A DNA stretch of 51,897 bases from RGIG6165 sp045545175 (GTDB lineage Bacteria > Bacillota > Clostridia > Oscillospirales > Feifaniaceae). The first letter of the stretch is position 1, and each line of letters opens with the position of its first letter. Both the position numbers and the translations under genes were made by a program. The DNA lies in the NCBI GenBank assembly GCA_045545175.1, contig JAZQAK010000026.1:1-51897 (forward strand). The letters are read 5' to 3'. The notes beneath the pieces were generated by a model. That model ran no database searches and had not been told where the DNA came from. It was given only the letters and a program-made list of their open reading frames with translations. Below, piece after piece: positions 15,510-25,117 of the stretch.

Positions 15510-16481
15510 ATGTCAAAGAAGAAAATGAATTATACCTCGATAGGCGGACAGGCACTTATCGAAGGCGTTATGATGAAGGGGCCCGACAAAGTCGGAATTG
15601 CCGTGAGGAAAAGTGACGGGGAGATAGTCACTAAAGTGGAGAAATATACGCCTGTCACAAAAAAGCATAAGATACTCTCACTTCCCATAATCAGAGGAGT
15701 AGTCAATTTTTTTGCAATGATGAAGCTTGGCTATTCCACCATGATGTATTCTGCCGAAGTTGCAGGCGATGAGATTATGGAGCAGGAAGAACCCTCGAAA
15801 TTTGAAAAATGGATATCCGAAAAGTTTAAAATAGATATAATGGACGTTGTAATGGTTGTGGGCGTATTGCTCGGCGTTGCACTTGCACTGTTTCTGTTTA
15901 TGTTTTTGCCGACCTTCCTGACGGGACTTTTAGGTAAACTGCTTCCGCTTTCGGACGGTATGAAAACCGTTATCGAATCCTTCGTGAAAATGGCAATTTT
16001 CATAGGATATATGGCAGGTATCGCATACGTGCCCGATATAAAGAGGGTTTTTTCGTATCACGGGGCGGAGCATAAGACAATATTCTGTTACGAGCAGGGC
16101 GGTGAACTTACACCTGAAAGTGCAAAGAATTACAGCCGTTTCCACCCCCGTTGCGGAACGAATTTTATGACGATTACGCTTCTTCTCTCAATACTTGTGT
16201 TTATGTTTGTGGGCTGGGGCAATATCTTCGTGAGAATACTGCTCAAGCTTTGTTGCTTACCGCTTATAATGGGCATATCTTACGAACTTATAAAACTTGC
16301 GGGAAAATACGATAATATCGTAACGAGGATTATAAGTTTCCCGGGTATGATGATACAGAGAATAACGACTAAAGAGCCTGATGAAGAGATGCTCGAAGTC
16401 GCAATAACTGCATTTAAACTCGTTGCCCCGGAATATCAGCCGGGTGGCGAAAAGTATGAGGGAAAAGTTGAAAACGAGTGA
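15510..16481 (+). CDS. DUF1385 membrane protein (YqhQ-like)
   Basis: A 323-residue membrane protein with the signature SIGGQALIEGVMMKGP near the N-terminus and YHGAEHKTIFCYE followed by HPRCGTNFM near 190-220, typical of DUF1385. About four to five helices are visible. The family is widespread in Firmicutes and usually sits next to prmC and prfA; its role is unknown. ATG 15510 follows GAGG by six bases and lies nine bases after the PAP2 stop. It overlaps prmC by about 26 bases. Confidence 0.9.
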   Translation: MSKKKMNYTSIGGQALIEGVMMKGPDKVGIAVRKSDGEIVTKVEKYTPVTKKHKILSLPIIRGVVNFFAMMKLGYSTMMYSAEVAGDEIMEQEEPSKFEKWISEKFKIDIMDVVMVVGVLLGVALALFLFMFLPTFLTGLLGKLLPLSDGMKTVIESFVKMAIFIGYMAGIAYVPDIKRVFSYHGAEHKTIFCYEQGGELTPESAKNYSRFHPRCGTNFMTITLLLSILVFMFVGWGNIFVRILLKLCCLPLIMGISYELIKLAGKYDNIVTRIISFPGMMIQRITTKEPDEEMLEVAITAFKLVAPEYQPGGEKYEGKVENE

Positions 16482-17259
16482 ACTTGTAAAGAAAATGCTT
16501 GCAATGGGGCTTACCCGACAGCAGAGTTTTGAATTGGTGTCACGTTTTTGCGGTATTTCAAAAAACGAGGTGCTTCTCGACCGTGAGGTGCAAGGGGATA
16601 ACTGCCTTGATGCCGCAACGCAGGTGGCAAATGGTAAACCGCTTCAGTACGTTCTCGGTGAGTGGGATTTCTGCGGACACAGAATACTCTGTAAAGAAGG
16701 TGTGTTAATTCCCAGAGAGGACACCGAAACACTTGTCGAAGTTGCAAAAAAGCACCTTAAAGCAGGTGACAGTGTGCTTGATTTGTGTTGCGGAAGCGGT
16801 TGTATATCCGTTGCGCTTGCAAAGGCGGGTGCAAAGGTGTCGGCCGTTGACATCAACGATAAAGCAATAGAACTGACTAAGGAAAACGCTTTGTTGTGGG
16901 GTGTTTCGGTAGACGCTCAAAAAATGGATATACTGTCCGAAAAAACGGACAAGGTGTTTGATATGATAGTATCAAATCCACCGTACATAAGAACGTCGGA
17001 GATACGTAAACTCGACACGTCGGTAAAGAAATACGAGCCGAGGAATGCGCTTGACGGCGGTGATGACGGGCTTTTGTTCTACCGTGAGATAACGAAAAGG
17101 TTTTTTGAAAATCTTGCAGAAGGCGGCCTTTTGATTTATGAAATCGGGTTTGACCAGCGTGAGCAGGTTATGAATCTGCTTGAACAGGCGGGTTTTAAAA
17201 ACGTCACGGCGGAAAAGGATTTAAACGGCAACGACAGAGTGGTTTACGGAGTGAAATAA
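16456..17259 (+). CDS. prmC: Release factor glutamine N5-methyltransferase
   Basis: A 267-residue SAM-dependent enzyme that methylates the glutamine of the GGQ motif in release factors. An N-terminal helical domain is followed by a Rossmann domain with DLCCGSGCISVALA (SAM site, about 113-127) and the catalytic SNPPYI near 176. KPLQYVLGEWDF near 60 is another PrmC hallmark. I take ATG 16456 as start; TTG 16468, just after a GAGGG site, is an alternative. The 5' end overlaps DUF1385. prfA, often next door, is absent; recA follows from its own promoter. Confidence 0.9.
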   Translation: MREKLKTSELVKKMLAMGLTRQQSFELVSRFCGISKNEVLLDREVQGDNCLDAATQVANGKPLQYVLGEWDFCGHRILCKEGVLIPREDTETLVEVAKKHLKAGDSVLDLCCGSGCISVALAKAGAKVSAVDINDKAIELTKENALLWGVSVDAQKMDILSEKTDKVFDMIVSNPPYIRTSEIRKLDTSVKKYEPRNALDGGDDGLLFYREITKRFFENLAEGGLLIYEIGFDQREQVMNLLEQAGFKNVTAEKDLNGNDRVVYGVK

Positions 17260-17263
17260 TTTC

Positions 17264-17302
17264 CGAACAAATGTTGCTATTTTTAAAAACTTGTGGTATA
17301 GT
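17264..17302 (+). promoter_or_regulatory. recA promoter with candidate LexA box
   Basis: CGAACAAATGTTGC (17264-17277) matches the Gram-positive LexA consensus CGAAC-N4-GTTCG except near the end. It overlaps the -35 hexamer TTGCTA (17274-17279), which is 17 bp from TATAGT (17297-17302). SOS repression of recA-recX is the likely purpose. Confidence 0.65.
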
Positions 17303-17328
17303 AAAATAAAAAAGCGGAGGGGATAACT

Positions 17329-18414
17329 ATGGCAGATAAAAAGACGGCACTTGATACGGCGTTATCACAGATAGAAAAACAGTTTGGTAAAGGCTCGGTT
17401 ATGAAACTGGGTGAAACGGCGGATATGAACGTTGAGTCTATTTCAACGGGCTCACTTTCACTTGATATTGCACTTGGAATCGGCGGTGTGCCGAGAGGCA
17501 GAATTATCGAGATATACGGACCTGAATCCTCGGGTAAAACAACGGTGGCACTTTCCGTTATTGCCGAGGCGCAGAAAACGGGCGGTACGGCTGCATTCAT
17601 TGATGCCGAGCATGCACTTGACCCTGATTATGCACAGGCACTCGGCGTTGACATTGCTTCACTTTTAGTTTCACAGCCCGACACGGGTGAGCAGGCACTT
17701 GAAATAACGGAGGCGCTTGTTCGCAGTAATGCGATTGACGTTATTGTTATCGACTCTGTTGCCGCACTCGTTCCCAAGGCTGAAATCGAAGGCGAAATGG
17801 GCGATTCACACGTCGGCCTTCAGGCGAGACTTATGTCGCAGGCGCTTCGTAAGCTTGCAGGCGTTATTGCCAAGAGCAATACGGTGGCAATATTTATAAA
17901 TCAGCTTCGTGAAAAAGTGGGCGTTATGTACGGCAATCCCGAAGTGACGACAGGCGGTCGTGCACTCAAGTTCTATTCATCGGTAAGAATAGATATAAGA
18001 AAGACGGAAACTCTCAAAAACGGCACGGAAATATACGGTAACCGCGTTCGTGCAAAGGTTGTAAAGAACAAGGTTGCACCTCCGTTCAAAGAGGGTGAAT
18101 TTGAAATAATCTACGGCAAGGGCATATCAAAAGACGGTGAAATTATTGATATGGCTGTAAAATTTGATATCGTGCAGAAGAGTGGGGCATGGTTCTACTA
18201 CGGCGATATGCGACTCGGACAGGGCAGAGAAAACGCAAAGAATTATCTTCTTGAACGTGACGATATTGCAAAAGAAATTGAAACAAAACTTTACGATGCC
18301 ATCAAGAATACGAGCGGTAAAGACGTAAAGTCAGTCAAAACCGAAACTAAGGAAGTAGTTCAGCCGGAAACGAAGGCAAAAGGTCTTGACGTTATGGCAG
18401 ACGATTTTGAATAA
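17329..18414 (+). CDS. recA: Recombinase RecA
   Basis: A 361-residue DNA strand-exchange ATPase and co-protease for LexA. Walker A is GPESSGKTT (64-72), the family motif FINQLREKVGVMYGNPE lies near 190-206, and the catalytic Glu is in DAEHALDP. The variable acidic C-terminus is lengthened with K and E. ATG 17329 follows GCGGAGGGG. The stop codon overlaps the recX start by one base. Intact and conserved throughout. Confidence 0.98.
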   Translation: MADKKTALDTALSQIEKQFGKGSVMKLGETADMNVESISTGSLSLDIALGIGGVPRGRIIEIYGPESSGKTTVALSVIAEAQKTGGTAAFIDAEHALDPDYAQALGVDIASLLVSQPDTGEQALEITEALVRSNAIDVIVIDSVAALVPKAEIEGEMGDSHVGLQARLMSQALRKLAGVIAKSNTVAIFINQLREKVGVMYGNPEVTTGGRALKFYSSVRIDIRKTETLKNGTEIYGNRVRAKVVKNKVAPPFKEGEFEIIYGKGISKDGEIIDMAVKFDIVQKSGAWFYYGDMRLGQGRENAKNYLLERDDIAKEIETKLYDAIKNTSGKDVKSVKTETKEVVQPETKAKGLDVMADDFE

Positions 18415-19016
18415 TGATAATTGATAGCATTAAATATGTAAAGGACAACGGAGCACAAATCATAACGGACAATGATTTGTGCTTTGTCATAGATGATACG
18501 CTGGTGGTATCTCTGTCACTTGCAAAGGGTATGGAGATTGACGACTCCCTGGCTGAAACGCTTGACAGGGAGGCGAAACTGCATTTTGCGAAGGTGAAGG
18601 CGTACTCTTCACTGTCGAGGGGCGATTTTTCAAGAAAAGGTCTTGCCAGACGGCTGTGTGAAAAAGGTGCAGACAGAGAGGCGGCAGATGAAATATCGCA
18701 CCTTATGGCAGAAAAGGGGTACGTAGACGACCTTGAGTATGCAAAAAGACTCTGCCGTACGTACAGCATTGAAAAGCATTTCGGCAAAAGGCGTGTCATG
18801 CAGGAACTTTTCGTAAGGGGTATCGACAGGGAAACCGCAAGACAGGCAACCGAGGAAACGGCACTTCCCGACAGGGATAATATAATGATGCTTTTTGAGA
18901 CAAAATATGCAAAAATGGACGTTTCCGAGCCTAAATGCAGAAACAAGGTTGCAAATGCACTTATGCGTGCAGGCTACGACTGGGAGGATATAAGAGTATG
19001 CTTGAGCGATTTTTAA
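18414..19016 (+). CDS. recX: RecA modulator RecX
   Basis: A 200-residue protein with the three-helix repeats of RecX, which binds RecA filaments and limits their activity. SRGDFSRKGLARRLCEKG (about 67-84) and AEKGYVDDLEYAKRLCRTY (about 100-118) are diagnostic. It starts on the A of the recA stop codon (TAATG) and overlaps pepV by 19 bases, so recA, recX and pepV are one coupled unit. Confidence 0.92.
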   Translation: MIIDSIKYVKDNGAQIITDNDLCFVIDDTLVVSLSLAKGMEIDDSLAETLDREAKLHFAKVKAYSSLSRGDFSRKGLARRLCEKGADREAADEISHLMAEKGYVDDLEYAKRLCRTYSIEKHFGKRRVMQELFVRGIDRETARQATEETALPDRDNIMMLFETKYAKMDVSEPKCRNKVANALMRAGYDWEDIRVCLSDF

Positions 19017-20344
19017 GCGATTTAAAAAGGCTTGTTGCGGTACGCAGTGTCAGAGGTGAGGCGTTGCCCTTCGCACCTTACGGTGAGGGGCCGAGAAAGG
19101 CGCTTGACGTTGCAGCGGAAATAATAAAAGAACACGGTTTTGAGCCACGTATTACAGACGACGTTGCCCTTGATTTCGACTATAACGGTGAGCAGACGGC
19201 ACTTGCAATTCTGGCACATCTTGACGTGGTGCACGAGGGCGAGGGCTGGGACAGTGACCCCTATGAAGTCGTTGAAAAAGACGGCAGGTATTACGGCAGG
19301 GGTGTATCCGACGATAAAGGTCCCGCACTTTGTGCGCTTTACGCCTTGTCACAACTTAAAGATGAGGGCGTCAGGCTTAAAAACAACGTCCGTGTCATAT
19401 TCGGAAGTGACGAGGAATGCGGAAGTGACGATTTAAAGCGTTATTTTGCAAAAAATAAACCGCCGAAATATCTCTTTTCGCCCGATGCACAGTACCCCGT
19501 GGTAAATACCGAAAAAGGCAGAATGCACCTTGAGGTCTGTGCCCAAAATAAATCCGACCTTGCGGAAATAAAGGGCGGTACGGCGGCAAATATCGTTGCA
19601 AACAGGGCGTATGCGGTGGTAAAAGGCAGGCGTGCCCACGATATTAAAACGAAGGCTGACGACTGCGAAAAAATGACGGGGGTTCACTTTGAACTTTCGC
19701 CAACGCCTGACGGCGTTCGCATAACGGCAATCGGCAGGTCGGCACACGCCTCAACTCCGGACGAGGGCAACAATGCGATAACGGCACTTTTGTTTCTGCT
19801 CTCGAAAATGGGGATTATGACAGAATTGTCGGCGCTTCTGCCCCACGGAAAGACTGATGGGGAAACATTCGGCATTAAATGCAGCGACGACCTTTCGGGT
19901 GAACTTACGCTGTCCCCCAATATAATTGACGGGAATGAAGACTGCGTGAAAGTGACCTGCGACGTCAGGGTGCCTGTCAGCAGGGATGATATGTATAAAA
20001 ACATAAGGGACGTCGGTGAAATAAAAGTCAGCGTGGTATCACATACTGACGGGCATCACGTGCCTGCCGATTCGCTTCTTGTAAGAGCGCTAAATGACGC
20101 TTATGAAAAAATAAGCGGAAGAAAGGGCGGTACGGTTGCACTCGGAGGCGGAACATACGTGCACGATATGGAAAAATACGGCTGTGAGGGAGTTGCCTTT
20201 GGTGCATGCCTGCCCGAAACGGATACACGTATGCACGGCGCAAACGAGTTTGCTGTCAGAGACGAACTTGTGATGTCGGTAGAAATCTTTAAAGAGGCAA
20301 TAAAAAATATTTGCGGAGTGTATGATGGAAAAGAAAACATTTAA
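18998..20344 (+). CDS. pepV: PepV-type dipeptidase (M20 family)
   Basis: A 448-residue zinc peptidase that splits dipeptides taken up or released in the cytoplasm. Metal and catalytic motifs are LAHLDVV (His-x-Asp, about 70), GVSDDKGP (Asp, about 103), GSDEECGS (catalytic Glu pair, about 137) and the C-terminal GANEFAV His region preceded by MHGANE. An inserted lid domain with IGRSAHAS lies in the middle. ATG 18998 lies ten bases after GGGAGG and inside recX. It overlaps the DUF1292 gene by 23 bases. Confidence 0.9.
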   Translation: MLERFLSDLKRLVAVRSVRGEALPFAPYGEGPRKALDVAAEIIKEHGFEPRITDDVALDFDYNGEQTALAILAHLDVVHEGEGWDSDPYEVVEKDGRYYGRGVSDDKGPALCALYALSQLKDEGVRLKNNVRVIFGSDEECGSDDLKRYFAKNKPPKYLFSPDAQYPVVNTEKGRMHLEVCAQNKSDLAEIKGGTAANIVANRAYAVVKGRRAHDIKTKADDCEKMTGVHFELSPTPDGVRITAIGRSAHASTPDEGNNAITALLFLLSKMGIMTELSALLPHGKTDGETFGIKCSDDLSGELTLSPNIIDGNEDCVKVTCDVRVPVSRDDMYKNIRDVGEIKVSVVSHTDGHHVPADSLLVRALNDAYEKISGRKGGTVALGGGTYVHDMEKYGCEGVAFGACLPETDTRMHGANEFAVRDELVMSVEIFKEAIKNICGVYDGKENI

Positions 20345-20585
20345 CGTCGTTTCAGACGACGGAAGAGTGACTGAATGTACGGTTCTTGCGGCATTCAAAT
20401 CACCTGAAAACGGAAAGCATTATCTCATTTATACGGACGGCTCTCTCGATGCCGCAGGTAAGACGAGGGTTTTTGCATCAAGATACAGCCCTGAGCATAA
20501 GGACAGCGGTGCACTTTTGCCCGTGACTACGGCAGAGGAATGGCGTATGATAGAAACCGTTCTGGCAAATACTGCAGGTAATTGA
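20322..20585 (+). CDS. DUF1292 protein
   Basis: A short soluble protein of 87 residues that fits DUF1292: VVSDDGRVTECTVLAAF, then KHYLIYTDGS, then LPVTTAEEWRMIE. The family is common in Firmicutes, often near yrrK/ruvX, and has no known function. Either of two adjacent ATGs (20322, 20325) could be used. The start lies within pepV, so it is translated with that operon. The promoter of the next gene overlaps its stop codon. Confidence 0.8.
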   Translation: MMEKKTFNVVSDDGRVTECTVLAAFKSPENGKHYLIYTDGSLDAAGKTRVFASRYSPEHKDSGALLPVTTAEEWRMIETVLANTAGN

Positions 20586-20609
20586 CATTATAAGTAAATA
20601 TGATAAAAT
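20582..20609 (+). promoter_or_regulatory. Promoter of the GLUG-repeat protein gene
   Basis: TTGACA (20582-20587), 16 bp, TAAAAT (20604-20609), overlapping the end of the DUF1292 gene. Confidence 0.65.
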
Positions 20610-20640
20610 TTAATCAGTAGAGTTAAGGAGGAATATGTCT

Positions 20641-23169
20641 ATGAGAAAGAGAATAACGGCGGTATTACTTGCGTTAGTTATGGTTTTTACCGCTATGGCA
20701 ATGCCCTCGGCAGCACTTGATACGTGGGACGGAAGTGCCGTTTCGTCGTTTGGCGGCGGAAAAGGTACTGAGGACGAACCGTATATAATTGCTACCGCTA
20801 AGCAGTTTGCTCGTCTTACACTCAACGTGGCAAACGGAAACAGCTATGCCGGCAAATATTTTAAACTCACGAGTGACATTGACCTTGCTTCGAGGCAGTG
20901 GACGCCTGTGGGAAGTGCGTCAACGCCTTTTGCGGGTACGTTTGACGGACAGTTCCACAAAATAAGCAACCTTTACATATCACAGAACACGACTACGTAT
21001 ACGGGCCTTTTCGGCTATAATACGGGCACAATAAAGAATCTGATAATTTCAAGCGGAAACGTGACGGGTTACAGATATACGGGTGCGGTGGCAGGCTTTA
21101 ACAGCGGTCTTATAAGAAACTGTGAAAATGCCGCAACCGTAAACGGAAATGCTTTTACGGCAGGTATCGTCGGACATAATACGGGTACGGTGTCGGGTTG
21201 TTCAAACAGCGCCAACGTGTTCGGTACGGAATATACTTCGGGTATAGTTGCTTACAACTATACGGGAACGACGACGGATATTGAATACAAGGGTGAAATT
21301 GCCGATTGCTACAACACGGGTTACATATCGGGCGTAAGTTATTCGGGCGGTATTGTCGGTGCCCTTATGGGTGAGGGTGGCAGCCTGAAAAACGCTTACA
21401 ACAGCGGTACGGTGGTCGGCAGAACCAACAGTGGCGCAATTGCGGGCTATAATAACCGCGCAATAGTGTCAAACTGCCACTATCTTGAAGGCAGCGCGGT
21501 TGACGGCATAGGTAATTCAAAAGAAGGTACAGAAAGCAAAACGTCAACGATGCTTAAATCCGAATACTTTACCACTCTTCTCGATAATGACAGACTCTGG
21601 TCAAGAAATTCAGCCGTAAACGGCGGTTATCCCTGCTTTAAGTGGCAGAATCCGAGCGAAGAATACGATGATACCGAAATAAAGACGGTGACTTACATAA
21701 AACCCTCCGAAGGCTTTGCAGTGGGCAACGGCTCTGCACAGAATCCATATCTCATATCCTCTGCAGGTGAACTTGAATATCTTGCAAGAAGCGTTTGTGC
21801 AGGCAACTCTTACGAAGGAAAATATTTCGTGCTTGATGCAAATATTCAGCTTAACGCCAATGGGACGGAGCACGTTTCCACACCGATAGGCGACGGTGAC
21901 ACAGCCTTCAAGGGTGACCTTGACGGTGCAGGACATTATATAAAGGGTCTGTATCAGCCTTTTGAAGATCAGAACGGTGACCTTGCCGAATCAAACGGTG
22001 AGAGATATATGCATATAGGCCTTTTCGGAAACAATGCAGGAAATATATACGACCTTGCGGTAGTTGATGCGTCTGTCAGCGGTTTCTATTACGTTGGTAT
22101 ACTTGCGGCACAGAATTCGGGCGTCATCGAAAGATGCTATACGACGGGTGAACTGTCGGGCAATATGTCAACGGGCGGTATAGCAGGTCAGAACAGCGGT
22201 ACGATAAACAACTGCTACAACACCGCTAAAGTGAAGGGTATGTATGATGCAGGTGGTATCGCGGGAGAGAACGCGGGCGGTACGGTATATAGCTGTTATA
22301 ACACGGGCACGATAACGGGCACAAGCAGAGACTCAAACGGCATTTCCGCCATTGCAGGAAGAAGCGTGAACGGAAACGTGGAAAACTGCTATTACTACAG
22401 AAATACTGCACAGCAGGGTGTTACGGGCGATCGTGATGACACCGTTATGCGTACTGCGGCACAGTTTCTCTCGTCAAAGATGGTAAGACTTCTTAATGAC
22501 GAGGACGAAATGACAGGACTCGGAAATGATGTCTGGACCGTGGTTGAAGGTGTCAACATCAATTATCCCACGTTGCCCTGGGCGAATAACAGACCCGAAT
22601 ATGTGACGGAAGTTGAAACGGATGACGGTCAGGCAGAGGTTGAACCGCCGAAAGAGGAAGACCCTCCCGTAACTGAGGATAAGGACTACTATAAATGGGA
22701 CGATGAGGCAACGGACGTTCCTGACAGACAATCGATAGCCCTCCCCTCAACACACCGCGTGCTTGTAAACGGAAAAGAAATCAAATTCGATATATATAAT
22801 ATTGGAGGAAACAACTATTTCAAACTTCGTGACGTGGCACACGTAATAAACGGTACGGAAAAACAGTTTGAGGTAAAATGGCAGGCGTCCGACAATTCAA
22901 TACATCTCACGACGGGTACGGCGTACACTCCCGACGGATATGAAATGATAGGCAAGGGCGACCAGGCAATACTTGCAACGCCGACACTTTCTACCGTTTA
23001 TCTCAACGGAAGAGAAACGTCGATGGTGGCGTATTTTATCTCCGATAATAACTATTTCAAAATCCGTGACCTTGCAAAGAGACTCGGCTTTGACGTGTCG
23101 TGGGACGGTGAGAACAGTACCGTTGTAATTGACACGTCCATAACCTATATTGATGATGAAAACAAATAA
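20641..23169 (+). CDS. Secreted GLUG-repeat protein with C-terminal copper-amine-oxidase-like domain
   Basis: An 842-residue exported protein. The signal peptide spans about 1-26 (ALLALVMVFTAMAMPSAAL-type). Two arrays of GLUG-type beta-helix repeats follow (about 35-330 and 355-640), seen as GxIVGxNxGxIxNCxNTG repeats such as GIVGHNTGTVSGCSNS and GIAGQNSGTINNCYNT. A Pro/Glu-rich linker (about 655-690) leads to tandem copper-amine-oxidase-N-like modules (YNIGGNNYFKLRDVAHVING and YFISDNNYFKIRDLAKRLGF). That domain usually tethers proteins to the surface or substrate. No LPXTG or transmembrane anchor. The second ATG (20641) is nine bases from AAGGAGG and is preferred over 20635. Adhesion or polymer binding is plausible, not shown. 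Confidence 0.85.
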   Translation: MRKRITAVLLALVMVFTAMAMPSAALDTWDGSAVSSFGGGKGTEDEPYIIATAKQFARLTLNVANGNSYAGKYFKLTSDIDLASRQWTPVGSASTPFAGTFDGQFHKISNLYISQNTTTYTGLFGYNTGTIKNLIISSGNVTGYRYTGAVAGFNSGLIRNCENAATVNGNAFTAGIVGHNTGTVSGCSNSANVFGTEYTSGIVAYNYTGTTTDIEYKGEIADCYNTGYISGVSYSGGIVGALMGEGGSLKNAYNSGTVVGRTNSGAIAGYNNRAIVSNCHYLEGSAVDGIGNSKEGTESKTSTMLKSEYFTTLLDNDRLWSRNSAVNGGYPCFKWQNPSEEYDDTEIKTVTYIKPSEGFAVGNGSAQNPYLISSAGELEYLARSVCAGNSYEGKYFVLDANIQLNANGTEHVSTPIGDGDTAFKGDLDGAGHYIKGLYQPFEDQNGDLAESNGERYMHIGLFGNNAGNIYDLAVVDASVSGFYYVGILAAQNSGVIERCYTTGELSGNMSTGGIAGQNSGTINNCYNTAKVKGMYDAGGIAGENAGGTVYSCYNTGTITGTSRDSNGISAIAGRSVNGNVENCYYYRNTAQQGVTGDRDDTVMRTAAQFLSSKMVRLLNDEDEMTGLGNDVWTVVEGVNINYPTLPWANNRPEYVTEVETDDGQAEVEPPKEEDPPVTEDKDYYKWDDEATDVPDRQSIALPSTHRVLVNGKEIKFDIYNIGGNNYFKLRDVAHVINGTEKQFEVKWQASDNSIHLTTGTAYTPDGYEMIGKGDQAILATPTLSTVYLNGRETSMVAYFISDNNYFKIRDLAKRLGFDVSWDGENSTVVIDTSITYIDDENK

Positions 23170-23260
23170 AATCAGACAGTAATTTGCAGATGCTAATTTT
23201 GCTAAGCTTTACGTGTGCATAGGCGGCGCACGGCAGAAGGCAAGCAATCGCAGAATAACA

Positions 23261-23291
23261 TAAAACGGGTATGATAGTCATACCCGTTTTA
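23261..23291 (+). terminator. Terminator after the GLUG-repeat protein
   Basis: TAAAACGGGTATGA, TAG loop, TCATACCCGTTTTA: a 14-bp perfect stem with a short T run. The remaining 23170-23260 and 23292-23342 show no gene. Confidence 0.8.
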
Positions 23292-23342
23292 CTATTGGAA
23301 GAAGGTTATAGCCTTAATATATAAGAAAATATTAAAAAATAC

Positions 23343-23393
23343 TTGAAAATATGTGCACTTTTGGTAAAATATAAGTTGAAAGATACGACTTTC
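23343..23393 (+). promoter_or_regulatory. Promoter and palindrome of binding-protein gene 1
   Basis: TTGAAA (23343-23348), 16 bp, TAAAAT (23365-23370). Eight bases on, at the expected start site, GAAAGATACGACTTTC (23378-23393) has perfect GAAAG/CTTTC arms. The same arrangement precedes binding-protein genes 3 and 4. Confidence 0.75.
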
Positions 23394-23417
23394 TAATCAA
23401 ATTAAAGGAGAGAAATT

Positions 23418-25094
23418 ATGAAAAGAGTATTGGCAGTTCTCATGGCACTCGTTATGCTTTTCTCATTTGCCGCATGTACCGGTTCAGGTGATGAGGAACT
23501 TGAAATTAAGCACTATGAGTATACTACAGGCTATGATGAAACAAAGTACAACGCACCCGGCACGTATCCCGTTTTCAAGGAAAAGCAGACGATTACAGTT
23601 ATGCTTGCTGACAACGAGTACGTAGAAGACTGGGAAACCAACACACAGACGCTGATGGCAGAAGAAAAACTTAATGCAGATCTTGTATTTACAGTTCTTC
23701 CTTCAGCAGAGTACAACACGAAGATAAATCTTATGGCTGCTTCGGGCGGTAAGGAGTATAAAGACGTAATCCTCGGAAGCTTCTCAAGCGGAATGGTTAT
23801 ACAGCTTGCAGAATCCGATATGATTCAGCCTATTTCCGAGTATATGTATAACACAGATATAATGTGGAATACTAAGGACGCGGTTGACAGAATGGGCTTT
23901 AACTTCTTCCCCCTTATCACGATGCCTAACGGTGAAATTTACACCGTTCCCAACGTGGCAGACTCAGTATCTAACTGTAATAACGCAAAAATGTTCGTGT
24001 ACAAGCCCTGGTTTGACGCAGCAGGCGTTGATTTTGCCAACGTAAAGACGACGGAAGATTTCAAGAACGCACTTCTCGCAGTTGCAGGTAAGGACCCCAA
24101 CGGCAACGGCAAGAACGACGAAGTTCTTATCACAAGCTACGCATCGTCGGTTAAATGGTTTGAATACCTTATGAACGCCTTCATTTATGCGGGCGGCGAC
24201 AACTATATGTATGTTAAAGACGGACAGCTCGGTTTCGCATTCCAGAGAGAAGAGTGGAAAGAGGGTCTCAAGTACATAAAGGAACTTTATGACCTCGGTC
24301 TTATCGACCCGCTTGCATTCTCACAGGATAGTGCAAGCTTTAAGGCAATGCTTAACTACGACGAAACAATCGTCGGCTGTATTGCAGGTCTCGGTGCAGG
24401 CTCTGTTGCAGATGATGACCCGAGACGTATGGAATACGAAGGTATCGCACCGCTCAACAGTGCATGGAATGACGGTAAGCCGCTTTCATCATACAACCTT
24501 CCCTCTGCAACTGCAGTATTCCTTGTAAGCTGCAATGCAGAAAACGTTGAAAATGCAGTTCGTTTTGGTGACGTATGTATGTCAAAGGAACACTCCATTC
24601 ACAGACGTTGGGGTGAAAAGGGCGTTGACTGGCTTGAACCCGGTGAAAACGACAAGTCTATGTACGAAGTACTCGGATACGCACCTTCTCTTATAGAAGT
24701 TCTTCCTTACTCAACGGTACAGAACAAGCATTGGCACGGTGCAGGTCCTGCTGCAAACGCAAAGGAAATTTCTGCAGGTGTTGTATGGTCGGGCAACCCG
24801 CTTGATCACAATATAAGGATTGCCGAAGCGCAGCTTCTTTATGAAAACACGGCTCCCGCTGAGGACTTCCAGGATCTCGTTTACACTCTTGAAGAAAATG
24901 AAATTGTTGCAGAAGCAGTAGCAAGCATCAAGACCTACGTAAATGAAACGACGGCTAAGTTCATAACGGGCACTCTCGATATCGACAAGGATTGGGATGC
25001 TTTCGTGAATCAGACGAAATCTATGAATTCTGATGAAATTCTTGAAGTTTCACAGACGGCATACGACAGAATGCAGTCATTCGTTAACTGGTAA
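23418..25094 (+). CDS. ABC sugar-binding lipoprotein 1 (LplA/YtcQ-like)
   Basis: A 558-residue extracellular solute-binding lipoprotein, family 1. The signal peptide ends in a lipobox with Cys20 (FSFAACTG). The mature protein begins with the cluster-specific YTTGYDETKYN. An EF-hand-like calcium loop, DPNGNGKNDEV, spans 226-236. Late motifs include HRRWGEKGVDWLEPGENDKS and NKHWHGAGPAANAKEISAG. It delivers an unknown oligosaccharide, probably to the permeases at 30914-33319. It most resembles protein 3 (27217-28884), not its immediate neighbour. It has its own promoter, palindrome and terminator, so the four binding proteins can be expressed separately. Confidence 0.88.
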   Translation: MKRVLAVLMALVMLFSFAACTGSGDEELEIKHYEYTTGYDETKYNAPGTYPVFKEKQTITVMLADNEYVEDWETNTQTLMAEEKLNADLVFTVLPSAEYNTKINLMAASGGKEYKDVILGSFSSGMVIQLAESDMIQPISEYMYNTDIMWNTKDAVDRMGFNFFPLITMPNGEIYTVPNVADSVSNCNNAKMFVYKPWFDAAGVDFANVKTTEDFKNALLAVAGKDPNGNGKNDEVLITSYASSVKWFEYLMNAFIYAGGDNYMYVKDGQLGFAFQREEWKEGLKYIKELYDLGLIDPLAFSQDSASFKAMLNYDETIVGCIAGLGAGSVADDDPRRMEYEGIAPLNSAWNDGKPLSSYNLPSATAVFLVSCNAENVENAVRFGDVCMSKEHSIHRRWGEKGVDWLEPGENDKSMYEVLGYAPSLIEVLPYSTVQNKHWHGAGPAANAKEISAGVVWSGNPLDHNIRIAEAQLLYENTAPAEDFQDLVYTLEENEIVAEAVASIKTYVNETTAKFITGTLDIDKDWDAFVNQTKSMNSDEILEVSQTAYDRMQSFVNW

Positions 25095-25117
25095 AATGTA
25101 CTTTTAGTTAATATGTC

